From positions 1-39,675 of the forward strand of contig CAZOPW010000011.1 in the NCBI GenBank assembly GCA_964581795.1: a stretch of DNA of 39,675 nt, written 5' to 3'. This document shows positions 8,701-17,603 of this stretch, one piece after another; positions within the stretch are counted from its first letter, which is position 1, and every line of letters starts with the position of its first letter. The notes beneath the pieces were generated by a model, which did no database searches, was not told the origin of the DNA, and worked only from the letters and a program-made list of their open reading frames with translations. A program made the translations under genes and the position numbers. Source of the stretch: EX4572-165 sp964581795 (GTDB lineage Archaea; Thermoplasmatota; E2; DHVEG-1).

Positions 8701-9996
8701 ATGGATAAAACAGATTGTACTGCAGTTATTGGAACAACTCGTGAATTCAATGCATTAGAAGCAGGTATTGATTTAGGAAAAAAAATAAAAAATCAGTTAG
8801 ACAATACCCCTGAATTCATTATTGTTTTTTCTACTATTCATTACATGAAAAAAGGAGGATTCAAAAATTTTTTACGAGGACTATACACTATTTTTCCAGA
8901 TGAAGTTCAATTAATTGGTGGGACGGTGAGAGGATTTGTGAATAATGATGGTTGTTACGCTCGTGGAGCAACAGCACTGGCTGTTTCATCAAAAGAAATG
9001 AAAGCTGCAATAAGCATTGGTCATAACACAAAACGTCATCCTCAAAAAGCAGCCAGACAAAGTGCAGAAACTCTTCAGAAACAATTAGAAGATAGTACGT
9101 TTCAAAATGGATTTTTATTACATCTGATAGCAGGTGCGGAATTACCAAATATTCCTTCAATTGGTACAAAAAAAATCATTAAACCCGGGATGGCTCCGAA
9201 AACAATGATGAAAATGTTTTCAATATCTCAAAAAACATTTCAAATGGGTGCTGCTAGAGATGAGGAAATTCTTGAAGAACTTGTAAGTTTAATGCCGAAT
9301 TATTCTATGTTAAGTGGAGCAACTCTTGATGATGGACCTGGTCTTCAAAATTTTCAATTCTACAATAAAAATGTTGTAAAAAACGCTATAGTATCCCTTG
9401 GTTTGAAAACCAATAAAAAAATTTTTGTGAAATCAACACATAATATGAAGCGTACTCCCATTGAATTTGAAATCACTAAGGTAAGTAAGGACAAAAGAAT
9501 CATTCATGAAATTAATGGTAAACCAGCTTTAGAAGAATTACTTCGTCTGCTGGATTGGTCTAAAGAAGTACTCAATGAAGAAACATGGTTGCAAACAACG
9601 TTTTATTTTCCAATTGGTGGGAGAACAATCACAAGTTCAAAAAACGATGATTCCGCTCATGTCATTGGAATCATTCTTGGTCATTCGCTTGTATTAACTT
9701 GTAAGCTTATTGGGTCTCATGCTTCGATTTTAACAATTGATGGAAAAGGATTGTTAGATGCAATAGATAAAAATTTAGATTATATTGATTTTTCTCCACA
9801 ATTTGGATTGATTTCTTCATGTATCACAAGGTTTGAAACATTAGGATATAAGATGTATGATGTTCGTGAGAAGGTGTTGAAGTATATGAATAACAGACCA
9901 TTTGTCATGTTTTATGTTGGAGGGGAATCAACATATTCTAAAACAACAGGTTTAAATTACTCTAACATTTCCTTTAATTCAACAATAATATCTTAA
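8701..9996 (+). CDS. FIST-domain sensory protein 2
   Basis: 431 residues, second of the FIST trio, 24 bases after the first. It has IVFSTIHYMKKGGF, LIGGTVRGFVNNDGCYARGA and MLSGATLDDGPGLQNFQFY in the N domain, and RFETLGYKMYDVREK followed by VMFYVGGESTY in the C domain. It lacks the CET motif of copies 1 and 3 (SSCITRFETLG instead). It is closer to copy 3 than to copy 1 by eye: both share the HGGF/KGGF insertion and the MxNR-like N-terminus pattern. Upstream GGGATGG sits ten bases before ATG as a poor ribosome site, so translation may be coupled to copy 1. Confidence 0.8.
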   Translation: MDKTDCTAVIGTTREFNALEAGIDLGKKIKNQLDNTPEFIIVFSTIHYMKKGGFKNFLRGLYTIFPDEVQLIGGTVRGFVNNDGCYARGATALAVSSKEMKAAISIGHNTKRHPQKAARQSAETLQKQLEDSTFQNGFLLHLIAGAELPNIPSIGTKKIIKPGMAPKTMMKMFSISQKTFQMGAARDEEILEELVSLMPNYSMLSGATLDDGPGLQNFQFYNKNVVKNAIVSLGLKTNKKIFVKSTHNMKRTPIEFEITKVSKDKRIIHEINGKPALEELLRLLDWSKEVLNEETWLQTTFYFPIGGRTITSSKNDDSAHVIGIILGHSLVLTCKLIGSHASILTIDGKGLLDAIDKNLDYIDFSPQFGLISSCITRFETLGYKMYDVREKVLKYMNNRPFVMFYVGGESTYSKTTGLNYSNISFNSTIIS

Positions 9997-10032
9997 AAAA
10001 AATGGATTCATACCATTGGATGGTTAAATAAG

Positions 10033-11298
10033 ATGGATAATGAAAATTTTGAAGCAAGTGTGGGTATGTCCCGAAAATGGAATGCTCGGGAAGCAGGTAG
10101 AGAAGTTGCTGAAAACACAATTAAGAATTTAAATCACGATCCAAGTTTTTTCTTACTTTTCTCGACGATTCATTATGAAAAACATGGGGGCTTCCAAGAA
10201 TTTCTCAATGGTGTATGGGACGTTCTGCCAGAAGGAACACCACTTGTTGGTGGTACCGTTGCAGGCTTCATGAATAACTTTGGATGTTATACCCGAGGCG
10301 CTACTGCAATTGGAGTATATTCAGATAGTGCAGATGTGATAAATGATGTTGCAATTAATACTAAAAGAATGCCTAAAAAAACAGCAAAAAAAATAATTTC
10401 AAAAATAAAAAAGAACTATAATGGTGAAAAAGGCATTCTTTTTGAATTTCTTGCTGGTCCAACTATACCGGAAATTCCAATAATGGGTAAAACAAATCTA
10501 GTTAAATCTAAAATGTTATCACTATTTTTTAGATATTTTGGAATAAGATTATCTTCGATATTTGGATATGGAGTTTCAAAAGGTTCAATTATACTTGGAG
10601 AAATTCAAAAATCTTTTCCGGACATTAAAATTATTGGCGGGGCCACCATGGATGATGGCAAGTTAATTAGAAATTATCAATTTTGTAAAAATAAAGTATA
10701 TAAAAATTCGGTTACATTCCTATATTTTAAATCTGATAATGATTTTGATTTAGATGGAGTATTGGAATTAGGTATCTCTGATATTTCCTTTGAGGTGACT
10801 AAAACTAGTAATAATTGTACTGTTCTTGAAAAGTTGGATGGTATAACTGCAGTAGATGCTTTTTTCAATAAAATAAATAAAGAAGATTATCCACTAAAAA
10901 GTAAAGATTTATTATATAGAGCTACAATGAGTTATCCAATTGTCTCAGATGATCAGGTTTCATCAACAGGTATTGGAGCGATTTATGGAGACAGTATTTT
11001 ACTAGGACATCCTATAACTGAAAAACGAATTTTTTTACTAAGATCTTCTGGAAAATATCTTCTGGATATGACAGAAAAGTTAAAACCAACAATGATTGGA
11101 AAAGACATGCTTCTTGGATCGATGTGTGAAACCTGTGTTGATATGTTGGGAAATAAATTATATGAACAAAAAAGAATAATTGATGAAATAGCTCAGAAAA
11201 CGCCATATATATTACCATATTTTGCTGGTGAGCATTATGCATCCGGAAAAAATCTACATGTTAGAAGTCATTCATTGAACATTCTTGGTGTAAAATAG
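10033..11298 (+). CDS. FIST-domain sensory protein 3
   Basis: 421 residues, third of the trio, 36 bases after the second. Conserved blocks are LLFSTIHYEKHGGFQEF, LVGGTVAGFMNNFGCYTRGA, IIGGATMDDGKLIRNYQF, and in the C domain LGSMCETCVDMLGNKLYE and PYFAGEHYASG. Arginine is encoded by CGN near the start but largely AGA from about 10.5 kb, unlike copies 1 and 2. The stop is one base from the next ATG, so the GNAT-like gene is probably translationally coupled. Confidence 0.8.
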   Translation: MDNENFEASVGMSRKWNAREAGREVAENTIKNLNHDPSFFLLFSTIHYEKHGGFQEFLNGVWDVLPEGTPLVGGTVAGFMNNFGCYTRGATAIGVYSDSADVINDVAINTKRMPKKTAKKIISKIKKNYNGEKGILFEFLAGPTIPEIPIMGKTNLVKSKMLSLFFRYFGIRLSSIFGYGVSKGSIILGEIQKSFPDIKIIGGATMDDGKLIRNYQFCKNKVYKNSVTFLYFKSDNDFDLDGVLELGISDISFEVTKTSNNCTVLEKLDGITAVDAFFNKINKEDYPLKSKDLLYRATMSYPIVSDDQVSSTGIGAIYGDSILLGHPITEKRIFLLRSSGKYLLDMTEKLKPTMIGKDMLLGSMCETCVDMLGNKLYEQKRIIDEIAQKTPYILPYFAGEHYASGKNLHVRSHSLNILGVK

Positions 11299-11299
11299 T

Positions 11300-12454
11300 A
11301 TGAAATTTCAAATTACGAATTATGAAAAAAGATATGATTCACAGCTTTTAGATCTTTTTTATAATTATGTCTTTAATGAAAGGGAAGAATTTGAATATTC
11401 GAGACCAAAATCATGGATTTATAGATATGACTCATTTGATTCGTCGATAATAAAAATCGCTAAATTTGATAATGAGTTAGTCGGAACATTTGGAATTATT
11501 CCAACTACGGCTTCAGTAAATGGGAAGATTTTGAAAGGAGGATATTTTGTAGATAATTGTGTCTTACCAGCTTATTTACATAAATTCGAGGATATAATGT
11601 CTGAGTTAATCAAAGCATCTATAGAAGAAGCAATAGAAAAAAATTTTAAATTTATTATCGGTTGGGATTATTTAAAAAATTATAAAAAATATTGTGATTT
11701 ATATTCTAAACTTGGCTTTATTTCCCATTCTGATATCAATTGGTATGCTGGGGGATTTGAATACAAAAAAGATAGCCCAAGCAGCTGGAGAGGTAAGCGA
11801 AAATTATATTGGAAAACATTATTTCATTTTCTTACATTTTATAATAAATATAAGATGAAATCTCATCCAAAAAAAGTTGATGGTGTAATAGTTGAATTTG
11901 CTTGCAGGGATGAATTGGATAAAATAGCGGATTTCATTAATAAGAATCATCCTGCAAAAAGTTTTCATTGTCATTATAAACATGGCGATTTAAGGAAAAT
12001 GTGGGATTCTCAGGGAATTAGATGTTTAATTGCTAAAAAACAAGATGAGCTGGTTGGTGTAATAACCTTTTTTGTTTCAACTTGGACTGGATTAATGTAT
12101 GGAAAACCAACTAATGGAAGTTGGGAAGAATTTAATACTATTGTTCCAGATGAATTCGTAATATTAAAAAATAGTATTAACACAGATTTGCCTATTGTGA
12201 TGATTCGATATTTATTAGACTTTGATAAGAAATTTGATATAAATTCTAATACTCACGGATTTGTGTCTGCTTTATTTGATAGAAAAATTGAATGGAAAAG
12301 AAATGCTTATAAGAAATGGGGATTTGTTGAAGCAAAAGTGGATTATGGCATATATTTAGTAAAATCTTTAAATGGATTTAAGATAAATAATGATGGTAAG
12401 TGGTCTATTCCGCCTCGAGCAATAGTTGCCCCTTATCCTAAATGGATTGATTAA
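11300..12454 (+). CDS. GNAT-like acyltransferase, two-domain
   Basis: 384 residues. The first half resembles a GNAT fold: IAKFDNELVGTFGIIPTTA, then GGYFVDNCVLPAYL (beta 4) and a helix ELIKASIEEAIEKN, ending YSKLGFI. A second similar half follows (CRDELDKIADFINKNHP, CLIAKKQDELVGVITFFV). Double-GNAT proteins transfer acyl or aminoacyl groups; the substrate here is unknown. It starts one base after the FIST3 stop, with no ribosome site of its own. Arginine codons are mostly AGA/AGG and the gene is especially AT-rich, which suggests a different history from the housekeeping genes. Confidence 0.6.
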   Translation: MKFQITNYEKRYDSQLLDLFYNYVFNEREEFEYSRPKSWIYRYDSFDSSIIKIAKFDNELVGTFGIIPTTASVNGKILKGGYFVDNCVLPAYLHKFEDIMSELIKASIEEAIEKNFKFIIGWDYLKNYKKYCDLYSKLGFISHSDINWYAGGFEYKKDSPSSWRGKRKLYWKTLFHFLTFYNKYKMKSHPKKVDGVIVEFACRDELDKIADFINKNHPAKSFHCHYKHGDLRKMWDSQGIRCLIAKKQDELVGVITFFVSTWTGLMYGKPTNGSWEEFNTIVPDEFVILKNSINTDLPIVMIRYLLDFDKKFDINSNTHGFVSALFDRKIEWKRNAYKKWGFVEAKVDYGIYLVKSLNGFKINNDGKWSIPPRAIVAPYPKWID

Positions 12455-12468
12455 TTGGTGCGTACTTA

Positions 12469-12648
12469 ATGATAAGATTAGATAAAGAAAAATGTATTAG
12501 TTGTACCGCTTGCTTATCTGCTTGTCCTTATGATTCAATTAAAATGACAGGTCTTTTTTTTGAAATTGTTGATAAAAGTAATTGTGTTGATTGTGAAAAA
12601 AAATCTTGCAAGGTTCTTTGTCCAACAGGTGCAATCATATTGGGGTAA
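12469..12648 (+). CDS. Small 2[4Fe-4S] ferredoxin
   Basis: 59 residues. It has two cluster motifs: CISCTACLSACP (Cys-x2-Cys-x2-Cys-x3-Cys-Pro) at 9-20, and a second with a wider middle gap, CVDCEKKSCKVLCP (Cys-x2-Cys-x4-Cys-x3-Cys-Pro) at 39-52. An electron carrier of the bacterial/archaeal 8-Fe type. It begins 14 bases after the GNAT-like gene, and its last 14 bases overlap the 3' end of the opposite-strand geranylgeranyl reductase. Ferredoxin is the electron donor of archaeal geranylgeranyl reductase in Methanosarcina, so a partnership is plausible although the genes converge. Confidence 0.9.
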   Translation: MIRLDKEKCISCTACLSACPYDSIKMTGLFFEIVDKSNCVDCEKKSCKVLCPTGAIILG

Positions 12649-13888
12649 TATCAATTTTTAAATCCTTTTTTTCAATTAATTTATTTGCATAATCTAATAA
12701 TTCTTCTTCGTTTTTGTATTTTAACACTGAATCTAATTCTTCTTTAACATTGCCGTCTACTATTTCTAATTCTAGCATTGATGTCAAAATAGTTTCAATA
12801 TTTTTATCTAAATGCATGCCTAATATTTTGCTAATGTTATCCTTTATCTCAACTGTTTTTTTAGCTTCTTTTCCAATAAAACTATTTTCATATTCTTCTG
12901 GATATTTTTTTAGAATATTTAAATTTCTTTTTTCAAACGCTTCTGAAACAGTATATCCCGCTATAATTGCAGCTTGCCAACCAGGTATTATTCCTTCACC
13001 GACGTAAGAAAAATTCTGATTGGCCGAGTCACCTATTAAAATTGTATTTCCATAAACAGGATAAAGAGGATATGAAAGATCTATAATCCCGCCTTTAATC
13101 TCTAATGGAGAAGAATCTTTTAGTTGTCTATTCATTATTTTATTACTTTCTAAAATCTCATAGAATGAGAGCAAAGGAGACTTTTCTTTAATCGGTTTTT
13201 TACTATAATACGGTCTAGCACCAACTCCAACATCGGCTCTATCATTACCTTTAGGGAAAATATAGGCATAACCTCCAGTTACGTCCCCCATAAACAATTG
13301 CATCGTATTTTCAAAATCTAAATTAAGATTTGTAACCTCAAGTTCTATAGCACACCCCCAATCTTTTATGCCTTGATAATTATTATTTTCAATTATTTTC
13401 CTTCTAATAATAGATGTAGCTCCATCAGCTCCCACTACTATTTTCGGTTTTATCTTAATGTCGCCTGAAATTGTCTTAGCCTTTATCTCTTTGATTTTGT
13501 TGTTTTCAAATGTTAAACCAGTTACCGTCGCTCCTAACATAATTTCTGTACCTGCATTTATTGCTTCTTGGGCAATTGTTTTCTCAGCTTCCTTTCTATT
13601 CAACATAAAGGAAATCCACTTATCTTCTCTGCTAATAATTTTTGAAATAGGATTATATATTATAGTGTCCTCAATCATCCATTTATATAATTTCTCTAAA
13701 AAGGGAAGTTCCTCATACATGCTTTCAAAAAGAAATTTACTTACTGCCTCTCCGCCTCTAAGCGGTGAAGCTATCTCATTTTTCCTATCAAGAGTTAAGA
13801 CATTTAATCCTTTTTTTGCAGCAATATAGGAAAAAACAGTTCCAACTGGACCAGCACCGACAACAACAATATCACAATTTATCGTCAT
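12635..13888 (-). CDS. Geranylgeranyl reductase family flavoprotein
   Basis: 417 residues, FAD-dependent. The N-terminal dinucleotide motif VVVGAGPVGTVFSYIAAKKG ends in an acidic-type beta strand (LTLDRK). It has VVGADGATSIIRR, YAYIFPKGNDRADVGVGARP and the second FAD segment ILIGDSANQNFSYVGEGI, all typical of archaeal geranylgeranyl reductases that saturate the isoprenoid chains of archaeol lipids. Length is near the usual 390-450. Arginine codons are mainly AGA/AGG. A small ferredoxin gene meets it tail to tail. Substrate is inferred from family and organism; related flavoproteins with other substrates cannot be excluded. Confidence 0.85.
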   Translation of the reverse strand: MTINCDIVVVGAGPVGTVFSYIAAKKGLNVLTLDRKNEIASPLRGGEAVSKFLFESMYEELPFLEKLYKWMIEDTIIYNPISKIISREDKWISFMLNRKEAEKTIAQEAINAGTEIMLGATVTGLTFENNKIKEIKAKTISGDIKIKPKIVVGADGATSIIRRKIIENNNYQGIKDWGCAIELEVTNLNLDFENTMQLFMGDVTGGYAYIFPKGNDRADVGVGARPYYSKKPIKEKSPLLSFYEILESNKIMNRQLKDSSPLEIKGGIIDLSYPLYPVYGNTILIGDSANQNFSYVGEGIIPGWQAAIIAGYTVSEAFEKRNLNILKKYPEEYENSFIGKEAKKTVEIKDNISKILGMHLDKNIETILTSMLELEIVDGNVKEELDSVLKYKNEEELLDYANKLIEKKDLKIDITPI

Positions 13889-13953
13889 AATTGTGTTAAA
13901 GTTATACTTTTTCTCCTTAAAAATTTATTCAAATTTTTAGGAGATTGATTTCT

Positions 13954-14574
13954 CTATAGAATCACTTTATTGGTAGATTTTGACTTACTATAAAGAGCAA
14001 CCATCATATATGCTTCATCAAAGAATAAGAATGCAACGAAAAAGTATAATGGAAATCCTCCGGCGATAAATAAATAGATTAATGCAACTTTCATGAAATG
14101 TCGTCGACCAAAAAAATATTTGAAAAATTGATATCCGAAAGAGTGATTACTGGAAAATTCGTTATTGTAACTAATGACATCATTTCCGATTTCATCAAGA
14201 ACACCTGCAGCTGCAAGAAAGAAAAGAGGAATGAAATAAATCACGATACCATCAAAGAGAATATAAAGGATAAGGTAGAAAATAAAAATGCTTATTAAAC
14301 CAATGATATGAGCAATGTTGTCTATTTTTCCTTTAACTATCACGCCCAAGATAACTGCTAGAAGAATAGTTGCAGCCATTGGATGAAGAATCATGGTAAA
14401 TGCCCATAGTAACCCAATGATGGGTGCGATGATTGTTGCCCATTTTTTCTTAAATACTTTCTCATCGAATGCAGCATCAACATATTTGATTCCTGCTCCT
14501 AAAATGGGAAACAACAGAAAGAGTATTAATGAAACATATTCCGAATTAAAAATGAATTGTTCTATGTGCACCAT
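13954..14574 (-). CDS. Polytopic membrane protein B of a paralogous pair
   Basis: 206 residues, about five to six hydrophobic segments. I do not recognise the family. It shares with its neighbour (14698-15315) the blocks LGAGIKYVDAAFDEK, IAPIIGLLWAFTM, a KGKIDNIAH segment, and AAAGVLDEIGNDV; the conserved acidic residues lie at or inside membrane edges, which hints at an enzyme or ion-coupled carrier. GAGG lies five bases before the ATG. Downstream is geranylgeranyl reductase (65 bases), upstream the paralogue (123 bases), then a 42-residue ORF and a radical SAM gene on the same strand. Confidence 0.7.
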   Translation of the reverse strand: MVHIEQFIFNSEYVSLILFLLFPILGAGIKYVDAAFDEKVFKKKWATIIAPIIGLLWAFTMILHPMAATILLAVILGVIVKGKIDNIAHIIGLISIFIFYLILYILFDGIVIYFIPLFFLAAAGVLDEIGNDVISYNNEFSSNHSFGYQFFKYFFGRRHFMKVALIYLFIAGGFPLYFFVAFLFFDEAYMMVALYSKSKSTNKVIL

Positions 14575-14697
14575 CCAATCCTCTATTAAATATTGTTGTT
14601 ATTATTTAATGATTTAACTATTGAGTTCAGTATAAATTAAATCGTTATAAATATTATCTTTTTTCTAATATGAAGTCACCTGTATTACTTGGCTTAC

Positions 14698-15315
14698 TTA
14701 GTTATTTGACAAGTTTTCCTCTGGAAGGAGTGATTTAACTTTGAGTGGGATTTGGTCGAAACCGATTTTTTTGCCTTGTTTAATGTCACTAACATAACGT
14801 ACAGTAAGATATGCATAATCAAAAAAGATCATGGCAATAAAAAAGTAATAGGGGATAAGTCCAAAAAATACGAGAAATAAAATTGATGTTTTCAATAACC
14901 ATCGTTGATCGAAAAAGTAATCTATAAAGAGAGTGACCTTGTTTTTATTGAAAAATTGAGGATGTTCATCAATATAGTCATTTCCTAGTTCGTCTAATAC
15001 TGCTGCAGCGACCAAAAAGAGTAACGGGAGTAACAATAATTCGACACCAAGGAATAGGATTACAGGGATGATTACTATTACTCCCGAAAGATGTGCGACA
15101 TTGTCAATTTTTCCTTTTAATATAACTCCAAGAAGTATTGATAGGAGAATGGTGGCGGAAAATGGATTTATAAACATAGTATAAGCCCATAATCCGCCAA
15201 GGAAAGGAGCTAAAATTAATGCTAATTTTTTATTGAATGTTTTTTCATCAAATGCTGCATCAATATATTTTATTCCAGCGCCTAAGATGGAATAGGATAA
15301 AAGGAAAAAAAACAT
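14698..15315 (-). CDS. Polytopic membrane protein A of a paralogous pair
   Basis: 205 residues, about six hydrophobic segments, family not recognised. Shared blocks with its paralogue: LGAGIKYIDAAFDEK, LAPFLGGLWAYTM, LKGKIDNVAHLSG and AAAVLDELGNDYIDE. The C-terminal 25 residues are polar and cytoplasmic-looking. A strong ribosome site GGAGGTGG sits eight bases before the ATG and lies within the last codons of the preceding 42-residue ORF, so the two are probably translated together. Possible roles include lipid metabolism (beside geranylgeranyl reductase) or self-protection/export for the radical SAM locus; neither is shown. Confidence 0.7.
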   Translation of the reverse strand: MFFFLLSYSILGAGIKYIDAAFDEKTFNKKLALILAPFLGGLWAYTMFINPFSATILLSILLGVILKGKIDNVAHLSGVIVIIPVILFLGVELLLLPLLFLVAAAVLDELGNDYIDEHPQFFNKNKVTLFIDYFFDQRWLLKTSILFLVFFGLIPYYFFIAMIFFDYAYLTVRYVSDIKQGKKIGFDQIPLKVKSLLPEENLSNN

Positions 15316-15317
15316 AA

Positions 15318-15446
15318 TTACTGTCCACCTCCAGACACTCTTATTTTTATTTTACCAGTAGTTTTTTGAAGAAAAGGAAAAGTTTTTAACACTCCTGCGA
15401 ATGGATGAATTCGCTTTGAAATTCCAGGAGAGATTTTTGCGCTCAT
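15318..15446 (-). CDS. 42-residue peptide, downstream of radical SAM gene
   Basis: Begins MSAKISPGISKRIHP and ends KIKIRVSGGGQ. It is basic, with no cysteine and no membrane segment. A GGGGG-containing ribosome site lies six bases before the ATG, and its stop is two bases from the next ATG. The Gly-Gly-Gly tail is encoded by the ribosome site of the next gene, so that feature may reflect translation coupling rather than peptide function. It could be a substrate of the radical SAM enzyme encoded 126 bases upstream on the same strand, a small accessory protein, or a leader ORF for membrane protein A. Confidence 0.5.
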   Translation of the reverse strand: MSAKISPGISKRIHPFAGVLKTFPFLQKTTGKIKIRVSGGGQ

Positions 15447-15572
15447 TTAAGCCCCCAGTAGAAATAATATATTGATTAATACATAAAACCCCAATTCTAA
15501 AAAATCCTACAAAATTCCAAAAACTGAGTTTTTATTTTTAAAATGTAGGAAAATCAGCGCTTTTTTATATTT

Positions 15573-17477
15573 TTAGCTTACTACGGAGGATTCCTGCAAT
15601 ACCCTTTCTTCATCAGATTTATCATGAATTCCAAGATATTCAGAAAGACTAATTGGTAATGATAAATACTCGTTTTTTTCTTTGAAGATGAGTCGTGTTT
15701 CAATTAATTCATTTAAAATACTCATAATTTCTTGATTAGATAATTCAGATAGTGTAGCGGTAAGTTCTTCGAAAGTGATTATTTCATTACAAGCAAGAAA
15801 CACTTTTCTTTCTTCTTTATTAAGATTATAGATAATTACATCTTGCAAATTTCTTTTATCAAAAACCTTAAGAAATGAACCACCGTCTTCATAACAAAGG
15901 ATGAGCTCATCAATAATATTTTCTGTGTTTATTGCATTTATCTGTAATTGTTTTCTTTGCTGTGCCCATGTATTAATTATTTTTTTCCACGAATTATGAT
16001 TTAACTCATTTTTTTTGATAAAATCATAAAAAAATAATGCATTTTTTCGGAGGAAATGATCGGGAAACAGTATTGAGTCAATTTTTTTCGGTATGAGTTT
16101 TTTGATATTATATTCATCTAGATTATTGTATACTGGGCTTTTATATCCAACAACAAAAGGACTTATTCTAGGTGGATCTAAATATTGTTTGAAAAGTGAG
16201 ATGATTTCAATGGTTTCTTTGAAATCTTGTTTATCCTCTGTTGGAAAATGTGTAATAATGTTATATTGGTTTTTAATTCTGAATTGTTTGCAGTATTTTA
16301 ATGCTGCAATATTATCAATGACGCTAGCTCCTTTATTCATCTTTTTTAGGTATTGGCTACTAAATGATTCAATCCCAGTTTGAATAGTGTGGAAACCAGA
16401 TTTTTTAAGTAAATGATAATCATGTTGTGTTAATTGGTCCGCTCTTGCCTCGGCGATAAATTGAAAGTCCTTATTTAATGAATTAATTGATTTACAAAGA
16501 GAATGAAGGTTTTTTGGAGGAAGAACACTTCCAGTGAGTTGGAAAGAAAGCATATTATGGGTTTCAGATAAATAAATTAATTCCTCGATGAATCGATTAG
16601 TGTGTTTTTCTCGATAAGTGGGATGATATGCTTGTTGATTGCAGAAACTACATTTATTCCAATAACATCCTCGAGAGATTTCAATAGGTAGACGGTTATT
16701 CAATTGAACATACTGTTGAATTTCACTGGAACTCATTTGTAACTGATTATAATAGGCAGAATAATCTGGAAATGGAAGAGTATTTAGATTTATACAGGAA
16801 GGTTGCCTCTGCATTTTCCCTCTCGATTGCTCTTTTGTAATTAACCCTGGTATTTCAACCTGCTCTGATGTGTTTTTCGCTAATTTTGTTAATGATTCTT
16901 CTCCTTCTCCACTAATAATAAAATCAATGTACTCAAATTCTTCAATAAGACGGATTCCTAAATCATTCATTGTGGTGCTGCCACCAAGAACGATAATTTT
17001 TTCTGGGTGAAGTTGCTTGATTTTCCTTGCTACAGCTAAAGATGGAAGAAGTTGTCCGTAATTTAAACTAAAACCAATAATGTCAAACTGATTCCATTGA
17101 ACTCCTTCTATGAGATTTGTAATAAAATAATCTGTTTTCTGTTCATATTCCTCAAAGGAACATAAGTTGGTAGAATCTGTTTTCTTAGAGATATTTTCTT
17201 TGTAATACGTTTTGATTTTTTCTTTGTTTTTCTTCCAGTGAATAGGAAATACATACTTTGAAAAAATCATTTGGGAAACATAAGGATCATTTGGGGGGTT
17301 AATCAAGGAGGAATAATTATGTAATCCAAAAGTTTCAGCAGCAAAAAGATATAAATGAAGTGATGACACCGGGATATTATTTTCCTTTAAATACGATTCA
17401 AGTAAGGCAAGTTGGATGGAGGGAAGTGTAATATCAGCAAAAGGCATTGAAACAAGTAAAACTGATCGATTACTCAT
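15573..17477 (-). CDS. B12-binding radical SAM protein, RiPP-maturation-like
   Basis: 634 residues from the ATG at 17477, chosen over an upstream in-frame ATG because AGGATGGTG lies six bases before it and MSNRSVLLVSMPF starts the domain cleanly. An N-terminal cobalamin-binding domain (about 1-210) has VLLVSMPFADITLPSIQLAL, IGFSLNYGQLLPSL and VLGGSTTMN. The radical SAM core follows, with IEISRGCYWNKCSFC, a Cys-x4-Cys-x2-Cys cluster motif. The C-terminal part (about 520-600) resembles a PqqD-like or winged-helix peptide-recognition segment (FLKVFDKRNLQDVIIYNLN). The opening segment recalls radical SAM C-methyltransferases of ribosomal-peptide pathways; other B12 radical SAM methylases are possible. 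Confidence 0.7.
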   Translation of the reverse strand: MSNRSVLLVSMPFADITLPSIQLALLESYLKENNIPVSSLHLYLFAAETFGLHNYSSLINPPNDPYVSQMIFSKYVFPIHWKKNKEKIKTYYKENISKKTDSTNLCSFEEYEQKTDYFITNLIEGVQWNQFDIIGFSLNYGQLLPSLAVARKIKQLHPEKIIVLGGSTTMNDLGIRLIEEFEYIDFIISGEGEESLTKLAKNTSEQVEIPGLITKEQSRGKMQRQPSCINLNTLPFPDYSAYYNQLQMSSSEIQQYVQLNNRLPIEISRGCYWNKCSFCNQQAYHPTYREKHTNRFIEELIYLSETHNMLSFQLTGSVLPPKNLHSLCKSINSLNKDFQFIAEARADQLTQHDYHLLKKSGFHTIQTGIESFSSQYLKKMNKGASVIDNIAALKYCKQFRIKNQYNIITHFPTEDKQDFKETIEIISLFKQYLDPPRISPFVVGYKSPVYNNLDEYNIKKLIPKKIDSILFPDHFLRKNALFFYDFIKKNELNHNSWKKIINTWAQQRKQLQINAINTENIIDELILCYEDGGSFLKVFDKRNLQDVIIYNLNKEERKVFLACNEIITFEELTATLSELSNQEIMSILNELIETRLIFKEKNEYLSLPISLSEYLGIHDKSDEERVLQESSVVS

Positions 17478-17516
17478 AGTACACACCATCCTCTTAAAAA
17501 TAACAATATACAAAGC

Positions 17517-17525
17517 TATAAAAAA
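17517..17525 (-). promoter_or_regulatory. TATA-like element of the radical SAM gene
   Basis: Reads TTTTTTATA on the minus strand, 40 bases before the ATG at 17477. Transcription would begin near 17492, leaving a short leader that holds the AGGATGGTG ribosome site. Assigned by position and sequence only. Confidence 0.4.
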
Positions 17526-17603
17526 GTATCTCAAAAGAAAAAATAATTTAATTTTAAAATGCCAATAAAAAATTAGAAAGATTCAAAAACATTTGAGTTA
17601 TAA

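Noticed and set aside
12714..13007. Long ORF antisense to the geranylgeranyl reductase
   Set aside because: It is a frame shadow of a well-supported enzyme, with no start signals.
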